From: Roseiarcus sp963794155
GTDB lineage: Bacteria > Pseudomonadota > Alphaproteobacteria > Rhizobiales > Beijerinckiaceae
DNA length: 64,000 nucleotides
NCBI GenBank assembly: GCA_963794155.1
Contig: CAWCCX010000008.1
Span: forward strand, 682,001-746,000
Direction: 5' to 3'
Of the stretch, positions 27,693 through 37,011 are shown in pieces (position 1 is the stretch's first letter; each line of letters starts with the position of its first letter). The notes under the pieces were generated by a model, which had not been told where the DNA came from, ran no database searches, and saw only the letters and a list, made by a program, of their open reading frames with translations. A program made the position numbers and the translations under genes.

Positions 27693-28559
27693 TCAGGCCC
27701 CGCCGCCGAGCGCCTTGTCGAGCGCGTCGAGCTGTCCCATCATCCAATCCTGATAGGTCGCGTTGGGCGGCTCGGTCTCGGATACGCCGACGACCGGGAT
27801 GCCGTTGTCCTTGGCGAGCTGCACGAGCTTGCCGACCGCGGGCTCGCTCGCCTGGGCGTTATAGAGCATCGCCTTCACCTTCTTGCCCTTGAGGTCGTTC
27901 TCGAACGCAGCCACTTCCGAAGGCGTCGGCTCGGCGTTGTTCATGATCGCGAGCGCGTATTTCTCGTTATGGACCTTGAGGCCGATAAGGCCGGCCTGAT
28001 AGCCGAACACCGGCTCGGAAGCGGTGACCGGCTGGCCAGCGTAAGACTTGCGCATCGCGGCGATCTTGTCGTCCAGGGGTTTCAGCGAATCGAGGAACTT
28101 GGCCTGACCCTGCTCATAGTCCGCCTTGTGCGCCGGGTCGACGGCGGTGAGATCGGCGACCAGCGCCTTCGCCGCCGCTTTCATATAGTCGGGATCGTAC
28201 CACAGATGCGGATTGTCGCCGGGTTTGCGCCCGACCAGCGCACCGACGATGATTTCCTTGCGTCCCGGGGCCTTGTGGGCGCTGAGCAGCTTTTCCATCC
28301 ACGGATCGTAATCGACGCCGTTGACGATGACGACTTTGGCGTCGGTCAGCGCCTTGGCCGTGTCCGGGCTCGCCTCGAACAGGTGCGGATCATCGTCGGG
28401 ATTGGAGAGAATGCTGGTCACGACGACGTTCGGGCCGCCGATCTGGGTCGCGAGATCGCCATAGAAATTCTCCGCTGCGACCACCTTCACCGGATCGGCC
28501 AGTGCGGGCGCGGCGAGGCCGCAGAGGACGATCGCCGCAAGAATAGACCTGTTGATCAT
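27693..28559 (-). CDS. znuA: Periplasmic zinc-binding protein ZnuA
   Basis: Metal-binding receptor of the zinc importer (TroA/ZnuA family), 288 residues. ATG 28559 follows AGAGGAAGG and gives a signal peptide ending LAAPALA-DPV. Candidate ligands are the histidines in DDPHLFE and DNPHLWYDPDYM. The long His-rich loop of enterobacterial ZnuA is absent. Separated from znuC by the 130-base repeat element, so znuA-znuC cotranscription must cross it. Confidence 0.92.
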   Translation of the reverse strand: MINRSILAAIVLCGLAAPALADPVKVVAAENFYGDLATQIGGPNVVVTSILSNPDDDPHLFEASPDTAKALTDAKVVIVNGVDYDPWMEKLLSAHKAPGRKEIIVGALVGRKPGDNPHLWYDPDYMKAAAKALVADLTAVDPAHKADYEQGQAKFLDSLKPLDDKIAAMRKSYAGQPVTASEPVFGYQAGLIGLKVHNEKYALAIMNNAEPTPSEVAAFENDLKGKKVKAMLYNAQASEPAVGKLVQLAKDNGIPVVGVSETEPPNATYQDWMMGQLDALDKALGGGA

Positions 28560-28615
28560 GGGAACGGACCTTCCTCTCGGGTTCGAGCGCCACTTTGTGC
28601 GCGACAGAAGGGTTG

Positions 28616-28636
28616 CTATGTTATATCCTAACAGTG
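28616..28636. promoter_or_regulatory. Zur-box-like operator between znuA and zur
   Basis: Perfect inverted repeat TGTTA-TATCC-TAACA (28619-28633) in an AT-rich patch, 57 bases upstream of the znuA start and about 50-90 bases before the zur start. It matches the TGTTATA...TATAACA core of proteobacterial Zur boxes and is well placed to repress both divergent units with zinc-loaded Zur. Confidence 0.82.
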
Positions 28637-28686
28637 CGCAAGGGCGAATCCGCGGCCGGGCGCCTTTTGGGCGGGTCAACCGTGAT

Positions 28687-29181
28687 ATGAGCGAAGGCCG
28701 AGCGAGGAGCAGGACGGCGCCGATGAAAAGCAGTCATCCGGAAGAGCACGCGAGCGGCTGGCAAGGGAAGGTAGAGAGCGCTTGCGCGCGGCTGGGCCTG
28801 CAATTGACCCCGCTGCGCCGGCGGGTCCTCACGATCCTGTCCGAAAGCTCAAGTCCGCTCGGCGCCTATGCGATCATTGACCAGCTTTCGCGGCTCGAAG
28901 GCAAACCGATCGCGCCGCCGACGGTCTACCGCACGCTCGATTTCTTCCTCGACCATGGATTTATCTACAAGATCGAGAGCCGCAACGCCTATGCGCCTTG
29001 CGAGCACCTCGGCCACGCCCATCATGGGGTGCTCTTGCTCTGCGACAAATGCGGACGCAGCGACGAAATCGAAGACGTCGGACTCGACCATCTGCTGCAG
29101 GAAGCGGCCGCGCGCGCCGGCTTTGCGCCGCATCGGCAAATGGTTGAGCTCCTCGGTCTGTGCCGGGACTGCGCGGCCTGA
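28687..29181 (+). CDS. zur: Zinc uptake regulator Zur (Fur family)
   Basis: Fur-family repressor, 164 residues from ATG 28687 (a later ATG at 28723 is also possible; neither has a strong ribosome site). Winged-helix N-terminal half with LGLQLTPLRRRVL and APPTVYRTLDFF; regulatory half with HLGHAHHGVLLLCDKCG and the C-terminal CRDC pair for structural zinc. Divergent from znuA with the Zur-like palindrome between, so the gene is probably autoregulated. Confidence 0.9.
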   Translation: MSEGRARSRTAPMKSSHPEEHASGWQGKVESACARLGLQLTPLRRRVLTILSESSSPLGAYAIIDQLSRLEGKPIAPPTVYRTLDFFLDHGFIYKIESRNAYAPCEHLGHAHHGVLLLCDKCGRSDEIEDVGLDHLLQEAAARAGFAPHRQMVELLGLCRDCAA

Positions 29182-29194
29182 GGCGGCCTGATCG

Positions 29195-30580
29195 TCAGCC
29201 CGCGCCGAGCCGCTTCAGCCAGGCCTTCGCCTGGCGGCGCACGTTGGCGGGGGCGGTTCCGCCATAGGACGAGCGGCTCTTGACCGAGCGCTCCACGCCA
29301 AGCACGCCAAAAGCGTCCTTCGTGATCCTCGGCTCGACGCTCCTCATCTCGTCGAGCGTGAGCTTCTCGAGCGCGACGCCGCGCGCGGCGGCGAGGGCGA
29401 CGATGCGGCCGGTGGCGTGGTGGGCTTCGCGGAACGGAATCTTCAGCGTCCGCGCAAGCCAGTCGGCGAGGTCGGTCGCGGTCGCGTAGCCCGCGCCGGC
29501 CGCCATTTTCATGCGCTTGGGATCGGGCGTCATGTCCTCAACCATCCCGGTCATCGCGGCGAGCGAGAGCGCGAGCGTCCGGAATGCATCGAAGACGCCT
29601 TCCTTGTCCTCCTGCATGTCCTTCGAATAGGCGAGCGGCAAGCCCTTCATCACGGTGAGCAGCCCGATGAGCGCGCCGACGATCCGGCCGGTCTTGCCGC
29701 GCACGAGCTCGGCCGCGTCCGGATTGCGCTTTTGCGGCATGATCGAGGAGCCGGTCGAGAAGGCGTCGGAGAGCTTGACGAAGCCGAATTGCGGCGTCGT
29801 CCACAGCACGATCTCCTCGGCGAAGCGCGAGAGATGGGTCGCCGCGATCGCCGCAGCGCTCAGCGCCTCAAGCGCGAAGTCGCGGTCCGCGACGCTGTCG
29901 AGCGAATTGGCGGTCGGCCGGTCGAAGCCGAGGGCCTTCGCGGTCATGTCGCGGTCGATCGGAAACGAGGTGCCGGCAAGCGCGGCCGCCCCGAGCGGAC
30001 ATTCGTTGAGGCGCTTGCGCGCGTCGGCGAAGCGCCCCGCGTCGCGCGCCAGCATCTCGACGTAAGCCATGAGATGATGGCCGAAGGTGACCGGCTGCGC
30101 CGATTGCAGATGGGTGAAACCCGGCATGACCGTCGCGGCGCCGTCGAGCGCGCGGGCGGCGAGAGCGCGTTGCAATTCAGCGATCTGAAGCAGGATCGCA
30201 TCGATGGCGTCGCGCACCCAGAGCTTGAGGTCGAGCGCGACCTGATCGTTGCGCGAGCGGGCGGTGTGCAGCCGCCCGGCCGCCGAGCCGACAATTTGCC
30301 CGACCCGGTCCTCCACGTTCATATGGATGTCCTCGAGCGCGCGCTTAAATGAGAACGTCCCCGCCTCGATTTCGCCTTTGACTTGGGCGAGACCCTCGGC
30401 GATCGCCTTGGCGTCGGCGGCTTCGACGATGCCCTGGCGGGCGAGCATGGCGAGATGGGCCTCGGATCCCGCAATGTCCTGAGCGGCAAGCTTGCGGTCG
30501 AATTCGATCGAGGCGTTGATCTCCTGCATCGCTTCGGCCGGACGGCCCTTGAACCGGCCGCCCCACATCGTGTTACTCAT
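29195..30580 (-). CDS. argH: Argininosuccinate lyase
   Basis: Last step of arginine synthesis: cleaves argininosuccinate to arginine and fumarate. 461 residues, fumarase/aspartase superfamily, starting with MSNTMWGGRF; the signature GSSIMPQKRNPD carries the catalytic serine, and HTARSRNDQV is conserved near the N-terminus. Its start is only 27 bases from that of the divergent tlpA, an arrangement also common in other Rhizobiales. Converges with zur at the 3' end. Confidence 0.96.
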   Translation of the reverse strand: MSNTMWGGRFKGRPAEAMQEINASIEFDRKLAAQDIAGSEAHLAMLARQGIVEAADAKAIAEGLAQVKGEIEAGTFSFKRALEDIHMNVEDRVGQIVGSAAGRLHTARSRNDQVALDLKLWVRDAIDAILLQIAELQRALAARALDGAATVMPGFTHLQSAQPVTFGHHLMAYVEMLARDAGRFADARKRLNECPLGAAALAGTSFPIDRDMTAKALGFDRPTANSLDSVADRDFALEALSAAAIAATHLSRFAEEIVLWTTPQFGFVKLSDAFSTGSSIMPQKRNPDAAELVRGKTGRIVGALIGLLTVMKGLPLAYSKDMQEDKEGVFDAFRTLALSLAAMTGMVEDMTPDPKRMKMAAGAGYATATDLADWLARTLKIPFREAHHATGRIVALAAARGVALEKLTLDEMRSVEPRITKDAFGVLGVERSVKSRSSYGGTAPANVRRQAKAWLKRLGAG

Positions 30581-30607
30581 TTTAGTGTCGTCCCGGATGC
30601 CTGGACC

Positions 30608-31258
30608 ATGACGAAGATCGATAGCCCGCCGCGCCGCCGATTTGTTCTTTTGGCCATTTTCGGCGCGCTCACGGCCATCGCAGCCGCGGCCGTCCTATAC
30701 GGGACGGTCGCGCCGGCCGGCAAGGCCGGGGCCGATTGCCCCGCCGATTCGGCCAAGCTCGCGGCTAGACTCGCGCCGTTCGCGAAGGGCGAACTGGCGG
30801 CGATCGCGGTCGCGAGCGAGCCGCGCCGGGCGGAGCAATTCGCCTTTCAGCGCGAAGACGGCGGTAAGCTGACGCTCGCCGACTTTCGCGGCCGCGCGGT
30901 GCTGCTCAACTTGTGGGCGACCTGGTGCGTTCCGTGCCGGGCGGAGATGCCGGCGCTCGACCGGCTTCAGGCGGAGAAGGGGGATCAGGCGTTCGAGGTG
31001 GTCGCGATCAATGTCGACACCGCGCGGCTCGAGCGGCGGGCGGCCTTTTTGGACAGCGTCGGGGTAAAGGCGCTGGCCCGCTACGCCGATCCGAGCGGCG
31101 ACGCCTTCGAAGCCCTGCGCAGGGACGGAAAGGCGCTTGGATTGCCGGTCACTCTGATCGTCGACAGGGACGGGTGCGAAATCGGGGCGGTCGAGGGCGC
31201 CGTCAAATGGGACTCGGCCGAAGCCGCGGCGCTGGTCGGGGCGCTGAAGGGCGGGTAG
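30608..31258 (+). CDS. tlpA: Periplasmic thiol-disulfide oxidoreductase, TlpA type
   Basis: Membrane-anchored thioredoxin-like reductase of 216 residues. One uncleaved N-terminal helix (residues 10-31), a spacer, then the thioredoxin fold with the redox pair Cys107/Cys110 in ATWCVPCRAEM and cis-Pro in LGLPVTLIVD. In rhizobia TlpA reduces copper-centre partners during cytochrome oxidase assembly. An extra cysteine pair around Cys44 and Cys192 (RDGCEIG) suggests the structural disulfide seen in TlpA. Confidence 0.9.
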   Translation: MTKIDSPPRRRFVLLAIFGALTAIAAAAVLYGTVAPAGKAGADCPADSAKLAARLAPFAKGELAAIAVASEPRRAEQFAFQREDGGKLTLADFRGRAVLLNLWATWCVPCRAEMPALDRLQAEKGDQAFEVVAINVDTARLERRAAFLDSVGVKALARYADPSGDAFEALRRDGKALGLPVTLIVDRDGCEIGAVEGAVKWDSAEAAALVGALKGG

Positions 31259-31293
31259 GGCGATCCCCGGAGCCGCGCAAAAGCGCCAGAACG

Positions 31294-33600
31294 CTACGCC
31301 GCCTGATCGTGAAAATCCCGTCTGAGCAGTCCGCACACGCCTGTCTCGGGAACCGGCGGACTGAAGAGGAAGCCCTGGGCCTCAGCGATCGTGCCCAGCG
31401 TTTCGATCATCCTGAGCTGCTTCACCGTCTCGACGCCTTCGATCAAGACGCACATGCCGAGCCGGCGGCTCATCGCGGCGACGCTTTCGACCAGCACCGA
31501 CGCGCGCTCCTGAATCCCAAGCCCCATCGTGAAGGTGCGATCGATCTTGATCCGGTCGAGCGGGAAGCTCAACAGATAGCTCAGACTCGAATATCCGGTG
31601 CCGAAATCGTCGAGCGAAATCCGCAAGCCTCGCGCGCGCAAGGCTTGCAGCGCCCGGCGCGTGTCGCCCCGATCCTCGAGCAGGGTCGATTCGGTGATCT
31701 CGAGGTCAAGGCGCTCGGGCGCGAGGTTGGCGCCGGCCAGCGCGCCGAGGACCGTTCGCTCCAGATTGCCGTTGCGGAATTGGGTCGATGAGAGATTGAC
31801 CGATACGCTGACGCCGTCCGGCCACGCCGCGCAGGCCGCGCAGGCCCGCCTCAGCACCGCCGCGCCCAGTTCCTCCATCAGTCCGATCTCCTCGACGATT
31901 GGGATGAATTCGGTCGGCGGAATGCTCCCGAGCACCGCGCTCTGCCAGCGCGCGAGCGCCTCGAAGCCGACGATCCTGCGGGTCGCGACGGCGACGATCG
32001 GCTGGAAGTGCACATCGATGGCGCCGCTCGCGACCGCCGCGCGCAGTTCGAGCTCGATCAGCCGGCGAATCTGGATCTTGGCGTCCATCGCCGGCTCGAA
32101 CGCCCTCCAAACTCGCCGCCCGTCGGCCTTGGCTGCGTAAAGCGCGATATCCGCCTTGGAGAGCAGGGCGTCGGGACTGGTCCCGTCGTCGGGCGCCGAG
32201 GCGCTGCCGATGCTGGCGCCGACGATCACTTCGCTTCCATCGATGACCACCGCGCGGTTGATCTCGTCGATGATGCGCTTGGCGACGGCAGGCGTCTCCA
32301 ATTGGCCGGGTGCGTGATGATGAAGGATGACAAATTCATCGCCGCCCCAGCGCGCGACCAGATCGCTCGGACCGGTGATGGCGCGCAGCCGGCGGGCGAT
32401 CTCGACCAGAAGCTTGTCGCCGGTGCGGTGGCCGAGACTGTCGTTGACCTGCTTGAAGTCGTCGAGGTCGAGAAACATGACCGACAGGCCGTCCGTCGAT
32501 GGCCGGCCGGGCTCCAGCGCCTTGGCGAGCTCGTCCTCGAAGCTGCGGCGGTTGGGCAAGTCCGTGACCGCGTCGAAAAGCGCCATTCTGTTCATCCGAA
32601 TCGCCGCATTGCGGCGTTCGGTCACGTCCTGGACCACAAGGACCGTCCCGTTATTCTTCATCCGGTTGACGGTCGCCTCGATTGCGCGGCCGTCCTTGGT
32701 CTCGATCGGCACGCTCACGTCCGAGGCGATGTCGGCGCCGCGAAAAAGCGCGCGAACCGATGGTGAGACCTGCGACCCCGGCAGAAGCTGTGGCCTGATG
32801 GACCTGCGAAAGAGCGCATGCACGCTCTCGCCAGCGAGAGCCGCCTCGTCCTTGAGTTTGAAAATGGCGCGAAATTGATCGTTGGCGAGGATGAGGCGCC
32901 CAGCCCCGTCGATCATGCACAGGCCATGAGACATGTTGTTGAGGGCGGTGTCGAGCCGCCCGGCTAGGGTGGCGGCCTTTTGCTGGGCGGAGACGACGCC
33001 GAGGAAGTTAGCCCTCAGACGCGTCGAATAGCCCTTCATGAAGGAAATGAGCGGCACAAAGCCGACGATGATCGTGATCGGATACCACCCGCCCGCAGCG
33101 AACATCGCTGCACTCAGGGGGAGGAAAGCCGCGACAAGCTGTAGATTGATGCCGCGATAGATCGCGTAGCTGCGAGTGAGCATCCCAAACGCATAGGCGA
33201 CGGTCATTGTCGCCCCAAGAAACTGGGTGAAAGAATCTCGGGTGACGCAAAAGGCGAGAAAGGTCCAAAGCGCCATCGCCGCCAGACTGGCGCAGGCGCC
33301 GATGGCGAACGACATTTCGTGCCGGCGGGCGATTTTGACCGTGGCGCTCGGTAGTTGTTTCGCATGCCGGTGCAAGTAGAAAAGGCGGACCGCGGCAATC
33401 GCGGGCTGGGCCGCTGATGCGGCCAGCAACAGCATGCTCCTGGAGGCGATCGCGGCGACAATCTCCATCGAAGTCGCGGCGAGCGCGGCCACGAACACCG
33501 GGGCGGCGTCGGCCAAGAGGCCATCAACGAACCCGATGTAGAGTTCGTCCGGCAATTCGCCAGCCGGCGCAGAAGCTCCGCTTCGTGTGGTGCTCGCCAT
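31294..33600 (-). CDS. Membrane GGDEF-EAL protein (cyclic di-GMP turnover)
   Basis: A 768-residue protein. Residues 30-200 hold about five membrane helices (MASE-like sensor), residues 210-325 a PAS-like domain, residues 335-500 a GGDEF domain with an intact GGDEF (419-423), and residues 510-760 an EAL domain with intact EAL (547-549) and DDFGTGYSS. Both catalytic signatures look functional, so synthesis and hydrolysis of c-di-GMP are both possible. The GGDEF lacks a clear RxxD inhibitory site just upstream. It faces away from the acyl amino acid synthase-like gene. Confidence 0.92.
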   Translation of the reverse strand: MASTTRSGASAPAGELPDELYIGFVDGLLADAAPVFVAALAATSMEIVAAIASRSMLLLAASAAQPAIAAVRLFYLHRHAKQLPSATVKIARRHEMSFAIGACASLAAMALWTFLAFCVTRDSFTQFLGATMTVAYAFGMLTRSYAIYRGINLQLVAAFLPLSAAMFAAGGWYPITIIVGFVPLISFMKGYSTRLRANFLGVVSAQQKAATLAGRLDTALNNMSHGLCMIDGAGRLILANDQFRAIFKLKDEAALAGESVHALFRRSIRPQLLPGSQVSPSVRALFRGADIASDVSVPIETKDGRAIEATVNRMKNNGTVLVVQDVTERRNAAIRMNRMALFDAVTDLPNRRSFEDELAKALEPGRPSTDGLSVMFLDLDDFKQVNDSLGHRTGDKLLVEIARRLRAITGPSDLVARWGGDEFVILHHHAPGQLETPAVAKRIIDEINRAVVIDGSEVIVGASIGSASAPDDGTSPDALLSKADIALYAAKADGRRVWRAFEPAMDAKIQIRRLIELELRAAVASGAIDVHFQPIVAVATRRIVGFEALARWQSAVLGSIPPTEFIPIVEEIGLMEELGAAVLRRACAACAAWPDGVSVSVNLSSTQFRNGNLERTVLGALAGANLAPERLDLEITESTLLEDRGDTRRALQALRARGLRISLDDFGTGYSSLSYLLSFPLDRIKIDRTFTMGLGIQERASVLVESVAAMSRRLGMCVLIEGVETVKQLRMIETLGTIAEAQGFLFSPPVPETGVCGLLRRDFHDQAA

Positions 33601-33979
33601 GAAACTGTCGGACAGCCTTTAGCCCGGAGATCAGTATCAAGTTCGAGTAATAACAAGTCCTTTATTTCGTTGCGGAAGCCCGTTGTTCTTTAGGCGCAGG
33701 CCTTGATAAGAATTCGCTAACGGGCTCCTGTCTCTGGGATCGCCGGAATTGGTTGCTTGCGGGTCCGGCTTTGGGCCGAGGATGGCGGGATGGCTTGATC
33801 TGGCTCGCGCACTGGCCGATCGAAAGGCCGCCCGCGCGCTGGTCGTTCGTACGCCGACGCCCATGCTTTAGCGCTCCCCAGACCACGAATGTTAACCACA
33901 TATGGCAAGTTGCGCGGGCAACCATTTACCTTTCTTATGATCCTGTTAACCTCGTTCTCTGGTTGGCGGGAGTAAACTT
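33601..33979. other. 379-base divergent spacer, AT-richer near its right end
   Basis: Between the GGDEF-EAL gene (leftward) and the FeeM-like gene (rightward). Contains one copy of a short dispersed repeat (33691-33708) and, from about 33885 to 33980, an AT-rich stretch suited to promoters. No gene-like frame with convincing composition. Confidence 0.45.
33691..33708. repeat. Short dispersed repeat, copy A
   Basis: TAGGCGCAGGCCTTGATA; a second copy at 59379-59396 differs at 2 of 18 positions. Both sit in long divergent spacers. Confidence 0.45.
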
Positions 33980-34735
33980 ATGACGGCGTCAGTCGGCGCG
34001 CTTCCCGGATTTTCGGACCGCGTCTTGCGTTTTCTGGAAAGGGTTGAGCACCGGATCGCGAGGACGGATTGCGAGCGGGAAGCGGCGTTTCAGTTGCGAC
34101 ACGACGCCTATGTGCGCAACGACTTGATGGGGCCACGGCCCGATCGAAGACTCTTCGACAAACGCTGCGACACCGCCGCCAACGCCTGGATCACCATGAC
34201 CTTCGTCGACGGCGAACTGGCGGCGACGACCAGGCTCAATCTGGGGATCGGCGAGGATTGCGTTCTCCCCAGCATGGCCGTTTATCCCGACGTGGTTGCG
34301 CCAAGGCTGAAGGCTGGGTTCGTGATCCTCGAAACGACTCGCCTGGCGGCGAATATTCGAATTTCGGGATCGAATCCGGAAGTCGCCTATCTTGCAATGC
34401 GTCCGGGCTTCATGGCCGCGGTGCATTTCGACATCGACCTCGCGGTCACCTCGCCCCGCCTCGAACACATGGCCTTTTACCGCCGCGTTCTTCTATTCGC
34501 GCAATGGTGCGAGCCGCGCCCCTATCCTGGTCTGACCGCGAAATTCGGCTGCATGGGCGCCGAGTTCCAGGACGCGCAAGCACGGATCGAGGCGCGCTAC
34601 TCCTTTTACAAGTCGACGCCGACTGAGCGTGAGGCGGTCTTCGGACCGCGGGGACGGGAGCTCGATCTCGGTTTCGGCGCCGTAAACCGGACCGGAGGAC
34701 GAAGGCTGGGCGCAGAGCTCTCCACCGCCGGATGA
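33980..34735 (+). CDS. N-acyl amino acid synthase FeeM-like / GNAT-fold protein
   Basis: A 251-residue cytosolic protein. The segment from residue 30 on (EREAAFQLRHDAYVRND, then FVDGELAATTRLNL and PSMAVYPDVV) matches the FeeM/autoinducer-synthase-like GNAT family that joins acyl chains from acyl-ACP to amino acids. No signal peptide. It lies beside a c-di-GMP enzyme, a pairing that hints at surface or lipid signalling. The 3' 130 bases overlap an opposite-strand small gene. Precise substrate unknown. Confidence 0.72.
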   Translation: MTASVGALPGFSDRVLRFLERVEHRIARTDCEREAAFQLRHDAYVRNDLMGPRPDRRLFDKRCDTAANAWITMTFVDGELAATTRLNLGIGEDCVLPSMAVYPDVVAPRLKAGFVILETTRLAANIRISGSNPEVAYLAMRPGFMAAVHFDIDLAVTSPRLEHMAFYRRVLLFAQWCEPRPYPGLTAKFGCMGAEFQDAQARIEARYSFYKSTPTEREAVFGPRGRELDLGFGAVNRTGGRRLGAELSTAG

Positions 34736-35004
34736 GCGTCTAGGCCGCGCGTCGAATAGAGCGCGAACGCGTCCAGGGTCGATTCGCTCGGGCGAAGGCC
34801 ACGGTTGTCGCACCAGTTCAGGAAGGCTTCTAGACCGACCGTCACCAGGTGCGCGTCGTCGCCGCCGAGCGAAAGTCCCATGAACCGGCCATAGCGGCTG
34901 TCCAGCCAATCGTCATAGCCGCGATGGCTCGACAGTTCTGAAATGCAGCCTTGGGCGCGCTCGAAGTCGGCCGCCGATACAACCCCAACGAGAACCTTGT
35001 TCAT
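34606..35004 (-). CDS. Small hypothetical protein, convergent with the FeeM-like gene
   Basis: 132 residues; not recognised. The first 90 residues have ordinary protein-like composition (FERAQGCISELSSHRGYDDW; LVTVGLEAFLNWCDNRGLRP). The last 42 are low-complexity Arg/Ser/Pro and lie opposite the FeeM-like 3' end. This suggests that the native stop was near 34740 and has been lost by a frame change, or that the tail is simply non-functional. Confidence 0.5.
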   Translation of the reverse strand: MNKVLVGVVSAADFERAQGCISELSSHRGYDDWLDSRYGRFMGLSLGGDDAHLVTVGLEAFLNWCDNRGLRPSESTLDAFALYSTRGLDAHPAVESSAPSLRPPVRFTAPKPRSSSRPRGPKTASRSVGVDL

Positions 35005-35281
35005 AGTTCAGCCACCAGTTTTCAGGGTTCTCCCCGCCGTCAAGCTTCGCTTGCCGATGCAATATCAATGATTCGTGAGCGGACCGTAAAGGCTTTATTG
35101 CAAGGAGCCGGGACGAGACGCTGAAAATCCATTTGTGTTCCGTTTAGTCAGAAATCTTTACCACCGAATTTAGTCTAATTTTGCGCTTTTTGGTAACTAT
35201 CGGTGCTGCGCCCCACGCAGAAATCATCTTCCAAGATTATGTCATTATTAAATCACTTGGCCGCCTACATCGCCATCGGGC

Positions 35282-35758
35282 TCAACCGCGAGGGGGCGGG
35301 CCTGATTCCGCCGGCGCGCCGTCCACGTAAGGGGCCATGCCCTGGCGGGCCAGCTTGTCGGCGCGGGCGTTGAGCTCGTCGTCTGAATGGCCTTTAACCC
35401 AGAACCACTCGATTTTGTGCCGCCCAGCAGCAGAATCCAGGCGACGCCAGAGATCCTCGTTCTTGACCCGCTTTCTGGTCGCCGTCCGCCAGCCGTTGGC
35501 CTTCCAGCCGTCCATCCAACTCGTGACGCCGCCGCGCAGATACTGAGAATCGGTGTGGAGGCTCACTTCGCAGGCGCGGTTCAGGGACTGGAGCGCTTCG
35601 ATCGCCGCGGTGAGCTCCATGCGATTGTTGGTGGTGAACGGCTCGCCGCCTTTGAGCTCCTTTTCGTGGCCGCCGTAGCGCAAAACGGCGCCCCAGCCGC
35701 CGGGGCCCGGGTTGCCGGAACAGGCCCCGTCGGTCCAGATCGAGACGCGTCGGCTCAC
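35282..35758 (-). CDS. rnhA: Ribonuclease HI
   Basis: Cleaves the RNA strand of RNA-DNA hybrids. GTG start at 35758 overlaps the thrB stop (GTGA) and gives 158 residues of standard length. The active-site acids are visible: Asp in WTDGACSGNPGPGGWG, Glu in NNRMELTAAIEAL, Asp in HTDSQYL, and the distal Asp in NARADKLA. Operon with thrB, the common rhizobial order. Confidence 0.95.
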   Translation of the reverse strand: MSRRVSIWTDGACSGNPGPGGWGAVLRYGGHEKELKGGEPFTTNNRMELTAAIEALQSLNRACEVSLHTDSQYLRGGVTSWMDGWKANGWRTATRKRVKNEDLWRRLDSAAGRHKIEWFWVKGHSDDELNARADKLARQGMAPYVDGAPAESGPPPRG

Positions 35759-36720
35759 CGCATGAGCCCATAGTCGGCGGCCGACCTCACCCGCTGGTGG
35801 AAGCGCAGCTTGTCGCGATATTCGAGCGGATTCTTCGGCGCGACCTTGGCGCCCGCCGGCACGTCGAGCCAGTCGACGAGCCGGGTCAGCATGAAGCGCA
35901 ACGCCGCGCCCCGCGCCAGGACCGGCAGCGCTTCGATCTCCGCCTCGGCCAACGGCCGCAAGCACTCGTAGCCGGCGATCAGCGCCCGCCCCTTGGAGAC
36001 GTTGAAGGCGTTGTCGGGCTCGAAGCACCAGGCGCTGAGGCAGATCGCCAGATCGTAGGCGAGCGCGTCGTTGCAGGCGAAATAGAAGTCGATGAGGCCG
36101 GAGAGTTTCTCGCCGAGGAAGAACACATTGTCGTTGAAAAGATCGGCATGAATGACGCCGCTCGGCAGGCCCTTGGGCCAGTGAGCGTCAAGGAAGGCCA
36201 TTTCCGCCGCGCTTTCCTCGCGCAATTGTGGCGCGACCTCGTCGGCCCGGGCCTCCGCGGCGCGGAACAGGGATCGCCATCCTTCGAGCGAGAGCGCGTT
36301 GGCGCGTTTGAGCGGGAAATCGGCGCCCGCAAGGTGCATCCGCGCCAGCGCTTCTCCCACCTCGCCGCAATGTCGGACGCTCGGCCGGCGAATCCATAAG
36401 CCGTCGAGGAATGTGACGATTGTCGCCGGCCGGCCGGCAAGCTCGCCGAGCGCCGCGCCGGCCCGATTGCGAACCGGTTGAGGACAGGTGACGCCGCGCT
36501 CGGCCAGATGCTCCATCAAACCGATGAAGAACGGCAAGTCCTCGGCCTTCACCCGCTTCTCGTAGAGGGTGAGGATATATTGACCCCCCGCCGTTCGCAT
36601 GAGGAAGTTGGAGTTCTCGACGCCCTCGGCGATGCCTTTGAATGAAATCACTTCGCCGATCTCGTAAAGCGAGAGAAAGGCGCGCAACGCGTCGTCCGAG
36701 ACTTCGGTGTAGACAGCCAT
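35755..36720 (-). CDS. thrB: Homoserine kinase, ThrB2/APH-fold type
   Basis: Phosphorylates homoserine in threonine synthesis. 321 residues from ATG 36720 (MAVYTEVSDDALRAF), the usual N-terminus; a longer frame upstream lacks support. Aminoglycoside-phosphotransferase fold with the catalytic HADLFNDNV loop and the magnesium aspartate in GLIDFYFACND. In many Rhizobiales ispH lies immediately upstream; here ispH is 13 kb away (49966-50925) on the same strand. Confidence 0.93.
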   Translation of the reverse strand: MAVYTEVSDDALRAFLSLYEIGEVISFKGIAEGVENSNFLMRTAGGQYILTLYEKRVKAEDLPFFIGLMEHLAERGVTCPQPVRNRAGAALGELAGRPATIVTFLDGLWIRRPSVRHCGEVGEALARMHLAGADFPLKRANALSLEGWRSLFRAAEARADEVAPQLREESAAEMAFLDAHWPKGLPSGVIHADLFNDNVFFLGEKLSGLIDFYFACNDALAYDLAICLSAWCFEPDNAFNVSKGRALIAGYECLRPLAEAEIEALPVLARGAALRFMLTRLVDWLDVPAGAKVAPKNPLEYRDKLRFHQRVRSAADYGLMR

Positions 36721-37011
36721 GTCCCGTCCGTTGACCTGGCGCATCGAAGGAGAGTGATGGCGGACCCGCTTAACGGCGTGTATAAGGCGCGTCAATCGCC
36801 GCGCTTCGTCGCCAGCCGCACGCCCTCAGGCGCGCGGTCGGGACGCGCGACTTCCGCGCTCGAGCGCGGTTCGAGCTGATGGCGACGGGTTGAACAGCCG
36901 CTCGCCGGGGTCCTCGATATTGGCGTCCGGAGGAAATCGGTTTGGTCGTTGCGCCACCGCTTGCGCCCTGGCGGCGCTTTGCGGGCGGCGATTGGATGGG
37001 GGTCCATTTCG
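36721..37011. other. Divergent spacer between thrB and UDP-glucose dehydrogenase
   Basis: 291 bases, GC-rich, no recognised gene, repeat or operator. The rightward gene begins within the GTCCATTTCG-ATG context at its right edge. Confidence 0.35.
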
